NCBI GenBank assembly: GCA_038893495.1
Contig: JAWARJ010000001.1
Location: forward strand, 1,787,824-1,851,823
Direction of reading: 5' to 3'
Length of the DNA: 64,000 nt
Source: Thermoproteus sp.
GTDB lineage: Archaea; Thermoproteota; Thermoprotei; Thermoproteales; Thermoproteaceae
Below the pieces are notes generated by a model. The model had not been told where the DNA came from, searched no databases, and worked only from the letters and a program-made list of their open reading frames with translations. A program made the position numbers and the translations under genes. This document shows positions 56,198 to 64,000 of this stretch, in pieces. Position 1 is the stretch's first letter; each line of letters opens with the position of its first letter.

Positions 56198-58101
56198 AGG
56201 TCCCACTCAAGTTCTATTCTCGTTTCGCCTTTTTTGAACCTCTCATACGCTTCTACAACCTCGTCGGCGGTTATAGGCCTCCCGTTGTATTTGACCGCAA
56301 CGCCGTCGGCCGAGATCCCCGTATACATCCTGACCAGCAGAGAGCTCTGAGCCGTATAGTTGCCCTCTATGAAGAACGTCTTCCTGCCTTGTAGGTACTT
56401 CCTCACGAGGTCAGCTGGGAACGGATAGAGGAGCCTCAACTGTAGGAACCCAACGCCAGGGAGTCTCTCCAGCGCCGAGAGTATTTGCTGTTTGGTGGTG
56501 CCCCAGGAGACTATGACAGTATCCGCATCTGCGGGGCCGTAGTAGTGGAGTTTGTCCTCGTCGGGGATTTCCCTCAGTATTGTAGCCATCTTCTTCATGC
56601 GCTTTTCGTACATCTTCTTTACCATTTCGGCGTCTTCGTCAGGATCGCCTTCGGGGTCGTGCTCCAGACTCACTATGTGATAAACGGCTTTAGATACGCC
56701 GGGTAGATACCTAACGGGCATGCCGTCCTCGGTTATTTCATACCTATTGGCATTTCTCTCCTCGGGGAACACCACAGGTTGTGGCCTCTCTATCCTGACC
56801 GAATAGGGGTCAGGCGCTGGCATCACTGCAAACGTGTTTGAGAGGTCTTTATCGACCAGATGGATCACGGGCACTTGATACTTATCGGCCCAATTCACGA
56901 CCTTAATTGCGTCGTAGAAGGCCTCCTCGAGGTCGCCGCTAGCCAGCACTATTTTGGGGAACTCGCCGTGGCCTATGAAGAGGGAATAGAACAAGTCGTG
57001 TTGTCCCGTCCTAGTCGCGAGCCCCGTGCTGGGGCCTGCCCTAGACCAAAGCGTAATGACTACGCCTAGCTCGGCCATGCCCAACATGGATATGGTCTCG
57101 GCCATGAGGCTCATGCCCGGCCCCGAAGTCGCCGTAGCCGCCCTAGCGCCGGCCATCGCAGCTCCAGCTGCCGCCGCTATAGCGGCCAGCTCGTCTTCTG
57201 TTTGTAACACAACGGCGCCTATCCTCTCCGCCGCCTTGAGCTCCTCGGTGGCAGGTAACACGGGATACGGTAATTTCCTCTCGGCGAACATGGGGTCGTC
57301 TGTAGATGGAGTGATGGGATAGAACGATATGAATCTAGCTCCTCCCATTATCTTGCCGACGCTCACCGCCTCGTTGCCGTTCCAATAAATACGCTTACCC
57401 TCTATAGTCCTGGGGGCCAGGACGGCTATGCGCTCAGTGACTAGTTTGCTCACCTCGGCTGCTACTGCCTTATTCTGCTCTATCACCTCTTTCTTTCTGC
57501 CCAAGGCGAATCCCACTCCCTTTTCTACATACTCCACAGGGAGGCCTAGAAGCGAGGCGCCTACGGCCACGACTAGAGTATTAACAAAACGCGACAGCAT
57601 CACGGGCGACGTAACGCCTATCTTACGCCCTATATCTAGTAAGATCTTATTGAAGGGCAGACCGATGACCTTCACCCCCTGCGATTTCATATACTCAACG
57701 GCGTTTTTGACGGTGGGCTCCATCCCCAGCCCTTTAAAGAAGGTCGATAGCCTCTCGGCCGCCGTCCTCGACATCATTATAAATGAGTCGAGCGTCTTGC
57801 TGTCCTCTTCGGTGTTGTATACAGCAATGCCGCCGGACTCAACATGGAATATATGTTCAAAGACCGAATGGCCGTCCATCAAGAGGGCCAGTTGGACCTT
57901 CTTACTGATCCCGCCGGGAGGCCATCGGTCTTTTATCTTACCCACAAAATAGCTGTGTCGACCGCCCGCTATATTGGACCAAAATTCCCTTCGCCCATAT
58001 ACGTAGTAGCCGGCCGAGCCCACCGCATATATTAACATAATGGAGGCAGTCTCTACGCCCTTGCCCTGAGGCCCGCCGACCAAAAAGCTTATCTCCACCA
58101 T
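56194..58101 (-). CDS. 2-Oxoacid:ferredoxin oxidoreductase, fused gamma-alpha subunit
   Basis: 635 aa. Residues 1-195 are the gamma domain (VGGPQGKGVETASIMLIYAVGSAGYYVYGRREF). The rest is alpha: GARFISFYPITPSTDDPMFAE with the YPITPS motif, ATATSGPGMSLMAETISM, and WGTTKQQIL. This two-subunit plan is typical of Sulfolobus-type enzymes of broad 2-oxoacid range. A TATAAATA element near 58127 gives a leaderless start at ATG 58101. The 110-bp AT-rich region before it is promoter. Confidence 0.94.
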   Translation of the reverse strand: MVEISFLVGGPQGKGVETASIMLIYAVGSAGYYVYGRREFWSNIAGGRHSYFVGKIKDRWPPGGISKKVQLALLMDGHSVFEHIFHVESGGIAVYNTEEDSKTLDSFIMMSRTAAERLSTFFKGLGMEPTVKNAVEYMKSQGVKVIGLPFNKILLDIGRKIGVTSPVMLSRFVNTLVVAVGASLLGLPVEYVEKGVGFALGRKKEVIEQNKAVAAEVSKLVTERIAVLAPRTIEGKRIYWNGNEAVSVGKIMGGARFISFYPITPSTDDPMFAERKLPYPVLPATEELKAAERIGAVVLQTEDELAAIAAAAGAAMAGARAATATSGPGMSLMAETISMLGMAELGVVITLWSRAGPSTGLATRTGQHDLFYSLFIGHGEFPKIVLASGDLEEAFYDAIKVVNWADKYQVPVIHLVDKDLSNTFAVMPAPDPYSVRIERPQPVVFPEERNANRYEITEDGMPVRYLPGVSKAVYHIVSLEHDPEGDPDEDAEMVKKMYEKRMKKMATILREIPDEDKLHYYGPADADTVIVSWGTTKQQILSALERLPGVGFLQLRLLYPFPADLVRKYLQGRKTFFIEGNYTAQSSLLVRMYTGISADGVAVKYNGRPITADEVVEAYERFKKGETRIELEWDL

Positions 58102-58212
58102 TAATAACTCTATAATTATGTATATTTATATTTTCGCATTAATCTAAATCCAAAGAATACTTAGATCATGCATATATATGTATTTATTAAATATAACATA
58201 TTTTTCTATAAG

Positions 58213-58650
58213 TTATAGATATCTTCTCTTTATATGTGTATCAAGATGGGTAGGCACTAATGTGTAATAGATTTCGCCGTGCCCCTCGTGTTTGACGAAA
58301 TGGAGATCCGTCCTCGCCAAGACCTCATCGACAGGTCCCCCTCTAAACAATACGTAGATACTGCCTAGATCGCTTGGGGTGAGCCCTAGAAGCAAGAAGA
58401 TCTCCTCGACGCCGATGACCTCAACTATCGTCGTCTCAAAGCCGAGGACGTCTGGCGCAAAACGGAGGCCGAACTTCACCGCCTCGACGAGCTCCTCGAG
58501 GCCTGGATCCCTCTTCACTAAGACCCATTCTGTCTTGTATTGAAGAAGAGGCTCCTCTAGGTATATATACAAAACTCTATTTAGATTTAAGGTAGAAGAT
58601 CTAAGGTGGTCTACATTATCGTAAACTCTAAATTCGTAACTGCGAGACAT
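58213..58650 (-). CDS. Hypothetical protein coupled to MarC
   Basis: 145 aa. Alpha/beta with no motif: YEFRVYDNVDHLR, LEELVEAVKFGLRFAPDVLG, GLTPSDLGSIYVLFRGG. The ATG overlaps the end of the MarC gene by 23 nt, so it depends on that transcript. The 3' end borders the AT-rich POR promoter region. Family not recognised. Confidence 0.65.
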   Translation of the reverse strand: MSRSYEFRVYDNVDHLRSSTLNLNRVLYIYLEEPLLQYKTEWVLVKRDPGLEELVEAVKFGLRFAPDVLGFETTIVEVIGVEEIFLLLGLTPSDLGSIYVLFRGGPVDEVLARTDLHFVKHEGHGEIYYTLVPTHLDTHIKRRYL

Positions 58651-59236
58651 ATTGCGATATGCCTGAAAGTATGAGCTCCGTTCCGGTCGTCGCTATTATT
58701 AGTGACATGAATCTGCCCAGCGCTCTAGCCGGCATGGGGCCGAAGGTCTTTACGAGCCTCGCGCCGAAATATAAAGTCGTTATCGATAGGGCGGAGGCCG
58801 TCAGGGCACCCAGTAGTGTAACCATCGGGCCGTACATACCCGAATACAATATTAATGTAGTCATTGTGCCGGGACCTACTATAAGGGGCGTCGCGAGGGG
58901 CACCACGGCGGCTTCTTCGAGCCTGCCGCCCAACGTGGTCGTGCTTCCATGCACCAAAGTTACTATTGAAGTAGAAAGCACGATTATGCCCCCAGCTATT
59001 TTGAAGCCAACTATATCTACATTTAAGATCGATAGAAGTGGGCCTCCAATTAAGGAAAATATAACAGACAACGCAATGACGGCAACAGACATAGCCCTAA
59101 TAGCTTTTTTGAACTCTTGAGGCCTGTCCAGCGCCATCTCTCCCACTATGCCCAACTTACCTATGGGGTTCTCTATCGCGTATATCTGGCCCACCATCTC
59201 GATGAATTCTATGGGGCCCATGGCGAGGCTTGTCAT
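58628..59236 (-). CDS. MarC family integral membrane protein
   Basis: 202 aa with six hydrophobic segments. PIEFIEMVGQIYAIENPIGKLGIVGEM and VPLATPLIVGPGTMTTLIL fit the MarC/UPF0056 family, and the last helix has GTELILSGI. These membrane proteins are of unknown transport function; an older link to multiple antibiotic resistance is not supported. Coupled to the downstream 145-aa gene. Confidence 0.88.
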   Translation of the reverse strand: MTSLAMGPIEFIEMVGQIYAIENPIGKLGIVGEMALDRPQEFKKAIRAMSVAVIALSVIFSLIGGPLLSILNVDIVGFKIAGGIIVLSTSIVTLVHGSTTTLGGRLEEAAVVPLATPLIVGPGTMTTLILYSGMYGPMVTLLGALTASALSITTLYFGARLVKTFGPMPARALGRFMSLIIATTGTELILSGISQYVSQLRI

Positions 59237-59440
59237 CTAAAAACTTAACATTACGTATAACGGAATTGCGGCAGGCCAGACACGACCCCTGGTCGCCACC
59301 AAAGCTCCTGCCGTCAAGCTACATTTTATTGGCGCTTAGTGAAGGCTAAAAACTCAAAAAGTTAAAAAGGAGCTTTTGAGGTAACGCTTATAGCGAAGGT
59401 AAATACATGAAGAGACCTAAAAACGCTGGGGGAAAAGGGG

Positions 59441-59989
59441 TTATTTTTTCTTGACTATGGGGGGACCTAAGAACGCGCCAGCTGGCTTGCCCCACATCTC
59501 TGCTAGCACCTGGGCAAATGCTGTGTACCAAGCAGCCAGAGCCGTCAGGATGCCGACATATCCGCCAGCCGTAGTGGCGCCCGCCGCCAATAGGAAGAAG
59601 GTTATCCACAAGAGGAGGAATACCACAAACAGCGCCGCGTTGGCTCTAAACGTGCCTATCCACATTATGAAGGTGAATATGCCGAAGGCCCAGAGCACTA
59701 TCGAGACATACGGCAACGCCTGAGGGAAGAACGTCACGGTCATGTAGAACCATTCCCAGAACGCGCCATAGGTGAAAAAGGCTACGTAGCCGAAGGTATT
59801 GGCCTTGAAGTACTCCAAAATCCCCGCCACCAACTGGGCGAGCCCGCCGTAGAAAGCCGCAAGGCCCAAGACCACGGGGACGCCTTGCCCGCTAAGCAGA
59901 CCCGCGTTGAAGCTACTCAACACCAATGTCGTCAACGCGAAGCCAGAGAGGCCGAGAGGCGCCGGATTTGCGGTATTTCCGTTGGCCAT
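59441..59989 (-). CDS. GPR1/FUN34/YaaH (SatP) acetate transporter
   Basis: 182 aa with six membrane helices. The family motif [15 protein letters not shown] is at residues 7-21, then [37 protein letters not shown]. The fold forms a channel-like uptake route for acetate and succinate. It lies just downstream of acetyl-CoA synthetase on the same strand, with its own TATA (ATTTAAAAATATG near 60020), so acetate uptake and activation are probably linked. The C-terminus ends in three Lys. Confidence 0.9.
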   Translation of the reverse strand: MANGNTANPAPLGLSGFALTTLVLSSFNAGLLSGQGVPVVLGLAAFYGGLAQLVAGILEYFKANTFGYVAFFTYGAFWEWFYMTVTFFPQALPYVSIVLWAFGIFTFIMWIGTFRANAALFVVFLLLWITFFLLAAGATTAGGYVGILTALAAWYTAFAQVLAEMWGKPAGAFLGPPIVKKK

Positions 59990-60077
59990 GATAATTAAGA
60001 TACGCCATATTTTTAAATATTGATACTGAAAAAAATTCTTTAATAATGTAAAAATAGCTATTCTTTACAAAATTTTA

Positions 60078-62078
60078 TTATGATTGAGAAATTTCTCTCT
60101 TTAGCTCTTCGTAAGCCCTCTTTGCCTCCTCTACAGAGGTCTCGTCTTCTAGAGTCGTCGTATCGCCCAGCGGCGTACCGGTAGCCACGTTCTTCAATAG
60201 GCGGCGCATTATCTTGCCCGAGCGAGTCTTGGGTAACTTAGTGACGAAGAATATCTGCGCCGGCTCCGCTATGGGGCCTACGGTGTTGCGGACGTGTTGT
60301 CTTAACTCCTTCCTCAACTCGTCAGTGCCTTGCACTCCCTGCTTCAACACCACGAAGGCTATAGGCACCTCGCCCTTTATGGGGTCGGGCACTCCGATCA
60401 CCGCGGCCTCGGCCACCGCAGGGTGCGATATCAACGCCGACTCCAACTCGTAGGTGCCGAGGCGGTGTCCGGCCACCTTAATGACCTCGTCCGCCCTACC
60501 CAAGACCCATATGTAGCCGTCTTTGTCCTTTATGGCATAATCGCCTGCGTAGAACATGCCGGGGAACCTCGACCAGTAGGTCTTTATGTAGCGCTCGGGG
60601 TCTCCCCATATGGTCTGCAACATGCCGGGCCACGGCCTCTTGATCACTAAATATCCCTTGACGCCAGGCGGGACGGGTTTCCCGTTGTCGTCCACAACAT
60701 CAACTTCGAAGCCAGGGAGCGGCGGCCCGTTGGTGCCGGGCTTCATGGGGACCAAGTAGAGGCCAGGGGCGTGACTTATGACTATGCCGCCGGTCTCGGT
60801 CATCCACCAAGTGGAGCCGAAGGCCACGTTCTTATAGCCCAAGTTCTCGTAGGCCCACCTCCAAGCTTCGGGGTTTATGGGCTCGCCTACCGAGTGGATG
60901 ATCCTAAGCGTCGAGAGGTCGTGCTTCCTCGGCCACTCCTCGCCGAACCTCATGAAGGTCCTTATGGCAGTGGGCGAGGTGTAGAGGACGGTGACGCCGT
61001 ACCTCTCAATTATGGCCCACCAACGGTCAGGCTGTGGGAAGTCGGGCGCGCCTTCGTACATGACCTCTGTGGCGCCCATGAGCAGGGGGCCCAGCACTAT
61101 GTAGCTGTGGCCGGTCACCCAGCCGATGTCGGCGGTGCACCAATAGATATCCTCGTCCTTTAGGTCAAAGACCCACTTCATGGTTGCATAGACATGTACG
61201 GCCCATCCGCCAGTGTCATGGACTATGCCCTTGGGCTTGCCGGTAGTGCCCGAAGTGTAGAGTATATAGGACGGATGGGTGCTCTCTAGGCGTTCAGGCT
61301 CCACGTAGGCGTTATGGGGCACTCCGGCTAGGGCCTTGTCCCAGAACCAATCTCTGCCTTCAGTCATGGGCACATCCTGCAGGCCGAGTCTCCTATAGAC
61401 TACTACGTTCTCTACGGAGGGAGCCTTCTCAAGGGCCTTGTCTACGATCTCCTTAAGCCTAACCACCTTCCCCCTACGCCAGAAGCCGTCGGCGGTTATG
61501 AGCAATTTAGACTGCGAGTCGTTTATACGATCGGCCAACGCGTCGGCGGAGAAGCCGGAGAACACCACGTTGGTCACAGCGCCTATCCTCCAGAGCGCAT
61601 ACATAGTTATAGGCAACTCAGGTATCATGGGTAGGTAAAGCGTCACGCGGTCGCCCTTCTTCACGCCGAAGTTGTTCTTAAGCATGTAGGCCACCCTGTT
61701 GACCTCGCGCCATAGGTCGTAGTATGTGAACTTCCTTCTGTCTACCGGATAGCCGCTTTCATCTAGGGGCTCTCCCTCCCAGATGAGAGCCAGCTTGTTC
61801 TTACGCCAAGTCTTTACGTGTCTGTCTATAGCCAGATAGCTTAAATTCAATTCCCCTCCGACGAACCACTTATAGAACGGCGGGTTCGACGCGTCGAGCA
61901 CCTTCTCGAAGGGCTTAAACCATTCGAGCTCTTTCGCTACGGAGGCCCAGAACGACTCGAACTCGTCAAGGCTCCTCTTGTGTATATCCCAGTAGGTCTT
62001 TATGTCGATAGTTCTAGAACGCCATTTGTCGTTGTAGACATATTCATCGAACGGTAGGTTTTTCTCTTCAAGGGACAT
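60078..62078 (-). CDS. acs: Acetyl-CoA synthetase (AMP-forming)
   Basis: 666 aa. YILYTSGTTGKPKGIVHDTGGW is the AMP-binding loop, AFGSTWWMTETGG binds acetate, FYAGDYAIKDKDGYIWVLGRADEVIKVAGHRLG is the hinge, and KTRSGKIMRRLLKN holds the catalytic Lys near the C-terminus. It activates acetate to acetyl-CoA. Length and motifs are standard. Preceded by a 200-bp AT-rich promoter region. Confidence 0.96.
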   Translation of the reverse strand: MSLEEKNLPFDEYVYNDKWRSRTIDIKTYWDIHKRSLDEFESFWASVAKELEWFKPFEKVLDASNPPFYKWFVGGELNLSYLAIDRHVKTWRKNKLALIWEGEPLDESGYPVDRRKFTYYDLWREVNRVAYMLKNNFGVKKGDRVTLYLPMIPELPITMYALWRIGAVTNVVFSGFSADALADRINDSQSKLLITADGFWRRGKVVRLKEIVDKALEKAPSVENVVVYRRLGLQDVPMTEGRDWFWDKALAGVPHNAYVEPERLESTHPSYILYTSGTTGKPKGIVHDTGGWAVHVYATMKWVFDLKDEDIYWCTADIGWVTGHSYIVLGPLLMGATEVMYEGAPDFPQPDRWWAIIERYGVTVLYTSPTAIRTFMRFGEEWPRKHDLSTLRIIHSVGEPINPEAWRWAYENLGYKNVAFGSTWWMTETGGIVISHAPGLYLVPMKPGTNGPPLPGFEVDVVDDNGKPVPPGVKGYLVIKRPWPGMLQTIWGDPERYIKTYWSRFPGMFYAGDYAIKDKDGYIWVLGRADEVIKVAGHRLGTYELESALISHPAVAEAAVIGVPDPIKGEVPIAFVVLKQGVQGTDELRKELRQHVRNTVGPIAEPAQIFFVTKLPKTRSGKIMRRLLKNVATGTPLGDTTTLEDETSVEEAKRAYEELKREISQS

Positions 62079-62281
62079 AAAAATGCAAATGTTTTATGAC
62101 TTATAAGTATTTCTTCAAATATTTATCTAAAGAAGTAATATTTCAATTTAAGCAAATTCTAGATAATTATACGAGAGCTCTTTTAGATCCATATGGGAAT
62201 AGATACATAAATATACCAATATCTCTCTATAAAGTTCTCTTTAAAATCTTAATTTTATATAATTATAAATACGTCAGTTAT
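62079..62281 (-). promoter_or_regulatory. AT-rich promoter region of acs
   Basis: About 200 bp with very high AT content in a GC-rich genome, lying between acs and the FBP aldolase/phosphatase stop. Repeated TTTATAT- and AAATATTTA-like stretches occur, and half-sites TTTCTTC and GAAG with similar flanks lie around 62110-62135. A 76-codon plus-strand frame runs across it but is biased only by base composition. Confidence 0.45.
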
Positions 62282-63484
62282 TTAATCGTGAGATGGCGCA
62301 ATCTGGGTGGGCTTAGCGCCTAGCGACTCCCTAATGTATTTATCTCTATTCTTCTCGTAGTCGTCTGCATTATAGGCGGCTACTTTCGCCAATATCTTCG
62401 GCAAGGTGGTATACTCCATCTCTTCGGGCGGGAGACGGTGAGGCTGGAATGGGCCCATCCTGCGGATATAGTCTGTTATTTGTGCTGCGAGCTGGCGGCT
62501 GTAGTCGAAGGCGGGGTCGTCGAAGAGGTCCACAGGGCCTTCTAGATATCCATCATGTAGTTGCCAGCCCAACGCGCCGACTTTAGGCGGCCCATCGAAG
62601 CGGGTCATACGGGCGCCTACCGCCACTCTCTTCTCGACGTCTATCTGGTAGAAGCGCATTGGCATCAACGGCCCCGCGTGGCTTCCTCTCATCCAGCCGT
62701 GGACCAAGTGGGGGTATGCGAAGGCCTCTAGGACCTCGCCGACGGCCGGCATGCCATGTTGAGCTCTAACTATCGCGACGGGGTCGTCTTTACCCACGTA
62801 ACGGCCGGCGATTAGGTTGAGCCTCTCCACGCTCACGGCGGCGGCTGGCGCCCCGTCGGATTTCCTATAGACCCTCCTGACTATATAGCGGCCTGTAGTC
62901 CCTATTAGGCCCAACAACGAATATATATCCTCAGGGGACTTCAATAAATAGACCTTATGCTCGTAGACGTCTAGCACCTCGAAGAGAAAGCCTTCATGCA
63001 TCGCCGGGTCTATTACGAGACCCGCCGTATTGAACGGATCTGCAAATATCTTATACATGGGCAGGTTGAAGGCGCCGGGCTCGGTCTTGTCGGCTGCAAA
63101 TGTAATTACAGGCTCGGACGGCCTCTCGTCTATCTCCATCTCGGCCACCTGGGGGCCCATGCCCCTCACGTTGCCCGAAAATGTGTCTTTGAGCAGATCC
63201 TGCCCGGCGCCGTATAGCCTATAGTGTTTTGCCACCTTCTCGGTGACCTCTTTAAATATCTCCCAAGCAAGCCCGTGTATATCGGGGCTGTTTTCGCCCC
63301 TGGTATGAGTCATCAGCAACGATATGTCGTCTCCGACGTTATACACGAAGTAGTCTATCAATAAACCTCGTTTTTGCGCCTCTTTTAACCTCTCGGCGGC
63401 AAATTCCAACATTTTTGGGTGGACCCAAGCGTGGCCAGGCCACCCGCCGACATCCGCCTTGATTATACTTATGGTAACCCGCAT
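62282..63484 (-). CDS. Bifunctional FBP aldolase/phosphatase (type V FBPase)
   Basis: 400 aa. ISIIKADVGGWPGHAWVHP (metal and substrate site), YFVYNVGDDISLLMTHTRG, FAADKTEPGAFNLPMYKIFADPFNTAGLVIDP (Schiff-base Lys region) and GWMRGSHAGPLMP are diagnostic. The enzyme both condenses triose phosphates and dephosphorylates FBP, committing carbon to gluconeogenesis in autotrophic and acetate-using archaea. TATA TTTTTATAAGG is 22-26 bp before ATG 63484. Confidence 0.96.
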   Translation of the reverse strand: MRVTISIIKADVGGWPGHAWVHPKMLEFAAERLKEAQKRGLLIDYFVYNVGDDISLLMTHTRGENSPDIHGLAWEIFKEVTEKVAKHYRLYGAGQDLLKDTFSGNVRGMGPQVAEMEIDERPSEPVITFAADKTEPGAFNLPMYKIFADPFNTAGLVIDPAMHEGFLFEVLDVYEHKVYLLKSPEDIYSLLGLIGTTGRYIVRRVYRKSDGAPAAAVSVERLNLIAGRYVGKDDPVAIVRAQHGMPAVGEVLEAFAYPHLVHGWMRGSHAGPLMPMRFYQIDVEKRVAVGARMTRFDGPPKVGALGWQLHDGYLEGPVDLFDDPAFDYSRQLAAQITDYIRRMGPFQPHRLPPEEMEYTTLPKILAKVAAYNADDYEKNRDKYIRESLGAKPTQIAPSHD

Positions 63485-63804
63485 GGGACCCCTTGCTCGA
63501 TGCCTTATAAAAATTTTGGTAGTATTATTATAGTTAACTCATATTAGTTCACCTATTTTGAAATTACACCTATTAAGTTATAAGGGCCTTGAAATATACT
63601 CGAATATAAAGATAACGCACATGGAGCACCCTAGGTCTGCTGGGACTTCTATTTCTATAAAATACGACATTTCTCTATATGTTTATGGAGAATTCCCTTG
63701 GTCTTTATGATTTATAATTATCGTTCAATAACTTTTTCTCTTGATAATCTTCAATAAATCTTTTCGAGTAATAAAATTTTTAAAAGAAGAACGTAAAGAG
63801 ATAC
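63485..63804. other. AT-rich gene-less region
   Basis: 320 bp containing the promoter of the FBP aldolase/phosphatase (near 63506) and that of the next gene (AAATTTTTAAAAG near 63779). No protein-like frame; a 29-codon frame at 63620 lacks a well-spaced promoter. No RNA gene recognised. Confidence 0.45.
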
Positions 63805-64000
63805 GTGAATCTCGACTACTACGAAATAACGGGCCTCTACAACGAGGTCGCTCGTTTTTATGCCATGGTAGGCGACGAGAGCAGATATCTGCGCTTCCTC
63901 TCGATAGTGAGGGACCCGGCGGCCGTATATGAGCGTATATGGTCCTGCGGCGGCAGGACCTTTCTAGTCGTAGAGAAGAAGCGGCCTGTGGCCCTAGTGG
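63805..64000 (+). CDS. Start of an unidentified protein, cut by the window end
   Basis: GTG 63805 lies exactly 26 bp after the TATA element AAATTTTTAAAAG, so leaderless. The 65 residues visible (MNLDYYEITGLYNEVARFYAMVGD ... RRYLRFLSIV-like helix ... TFLVVEKKRPVALV) look like the start of an acetyltransferase-like alpha/beta domain, but the family cannot be fixed from a fragment. A competing frame from 63741 is not supported by a promoter. Confidence 0.6.
   Translation, partial: MNLDYYEITGLYNEVARFYAMVGDESRYLRFLSIVRDPAAVYERIWSCGGRTFLVVEKKRPVALV

Noticed and set aside
62096-62323. Plus-strand 76-codon frame in the acs promoter region
   Set aside because: Composition follows AT content only and it runs into the FBP aldolase/phosphatase gene antisense; no protein-like pattern.
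1-64000. CRISPR arrays, transposases or integrases
   Set aside because: No regularly spaced direct repeats, no recognisable transposase or integrase motif, and no terminal inverted repeats were found, although mobile-element relics (PaREP families, possible tRNA-Gly attachment fragment) are present.

Overview
The window is chromosomal DNA of a hyperthermophilic crenarchaeon of the family Thermoproteaceae, most likely Thermoproteus or a close relative such as Pyrobaculum. The evidence is archaeal information-processing genes (thermosome, Rpo6/Rpo11, Elf1, TFB, Csl4, Nep1, Sec61 beta, uL3/uL4/uL23), archaeal lipid enzymes (GGGP synthase, geranylgeranyl-reductase-like flavoprotein), PaREP1/PaREP2b families known mainly from Pyrobaculum and Thermoproteus, tRNA genes without encoded CCA, and a GC-rich genome with AT-rich promoter islands. 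Most genes start at, or a few bases from, the point about 26 bp downstream of a TATA element, so leaderless mRNAs dominate; GTG and TTG starts are common, and I moved many starts inward for this reason. Many divergent pairs share one palindromic TATA element.

Layout. 0-10 kb: small zinc-ribbon and hypothetical proteins, an ATP-grasp ligase, an M24 peptidase, a methyltransferase, an HD phosphohydrolase and a GGR-like flavoprotein. 10-18.5 kb: tRNA-Ser(CGA) with an intron, signal peptidase, thermosome, Rpo6, aldo-keto reductase, a C/D-box sRNA candidate, tRNA-Leu(GAG), GGGP synthase, Elf1, an IMPase/FBPase, a SWIM protein, tRNA-Leu(TAG) and Sec61 beta. 18.5-27 kb: TatD-like hydrolase, DegT aminotransferase, Fe-S assembly factor, flavin reductase, two phosphoribosyltransferase-type genes, a frameshifted PaREP2b gene, and a cluster of unusual RNA genes. 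27-37 kb: prephenate dehydrogenase, ProC, alcohol dehydrogenase facing a TFB paralogue across a perfect palindrome, tRNA-Leu(CAG), Nep1, a METTL5-like methyltransferase and the rpl3-rpl4-rpl23/csl4/rpo11 cluster. 37-42 kb: GH13 and GH31 glucan-degrading enzymes facing each other. 41.6-55.2 kb: the whole chorismate pathway (DAHP synthase, AroB, AroD fused to chorismate mutase, AroE, archaeal shikimate kinase, AroA, AroC) with a two-gene transketolase that supplies erythrose-4-phosphate, an aromatic-type aminotransferase and TyrRS. 55-64 kb: pyruvate-type ferredoxin oxidoreductase, MarC, an acetate transporter, acetyl-CoA synthetase and the bifunctional FBP aldolase/phosphatase, a set that fits acetate uptake, activation and gluconeogenesis.

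The most interesting part is the RNA biology at 22.3-26.4 kb. A tRNA-Val(GAC) gene is interrupted at about position 25/26 by 136 nt whose ends form a perfect 15-bp GC-rich duplex, and a TATA element inside the insert lies 26 bp before the start of the second arm. This is what two separately transcribed split-tRNA halves lying next to each other would look like. Two kb away a solitary 3' half of tRNA-Gly(CCC) has a tRNA-type promoter and a GC-rich leader but no 5' half in the window. Between them lies a textbook C/D-box sRNA whose D guide is complementary to the tRNA T-arm and would direct 2'-O-methylation of C56; it ends one base before the start codon of the next gene and probably forms its 5' leader. 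Further C/D sRNA candidates lie at 14.5, 26.4, 31.5 and 34.9 kb, one of them taking its C box from a stop codon.
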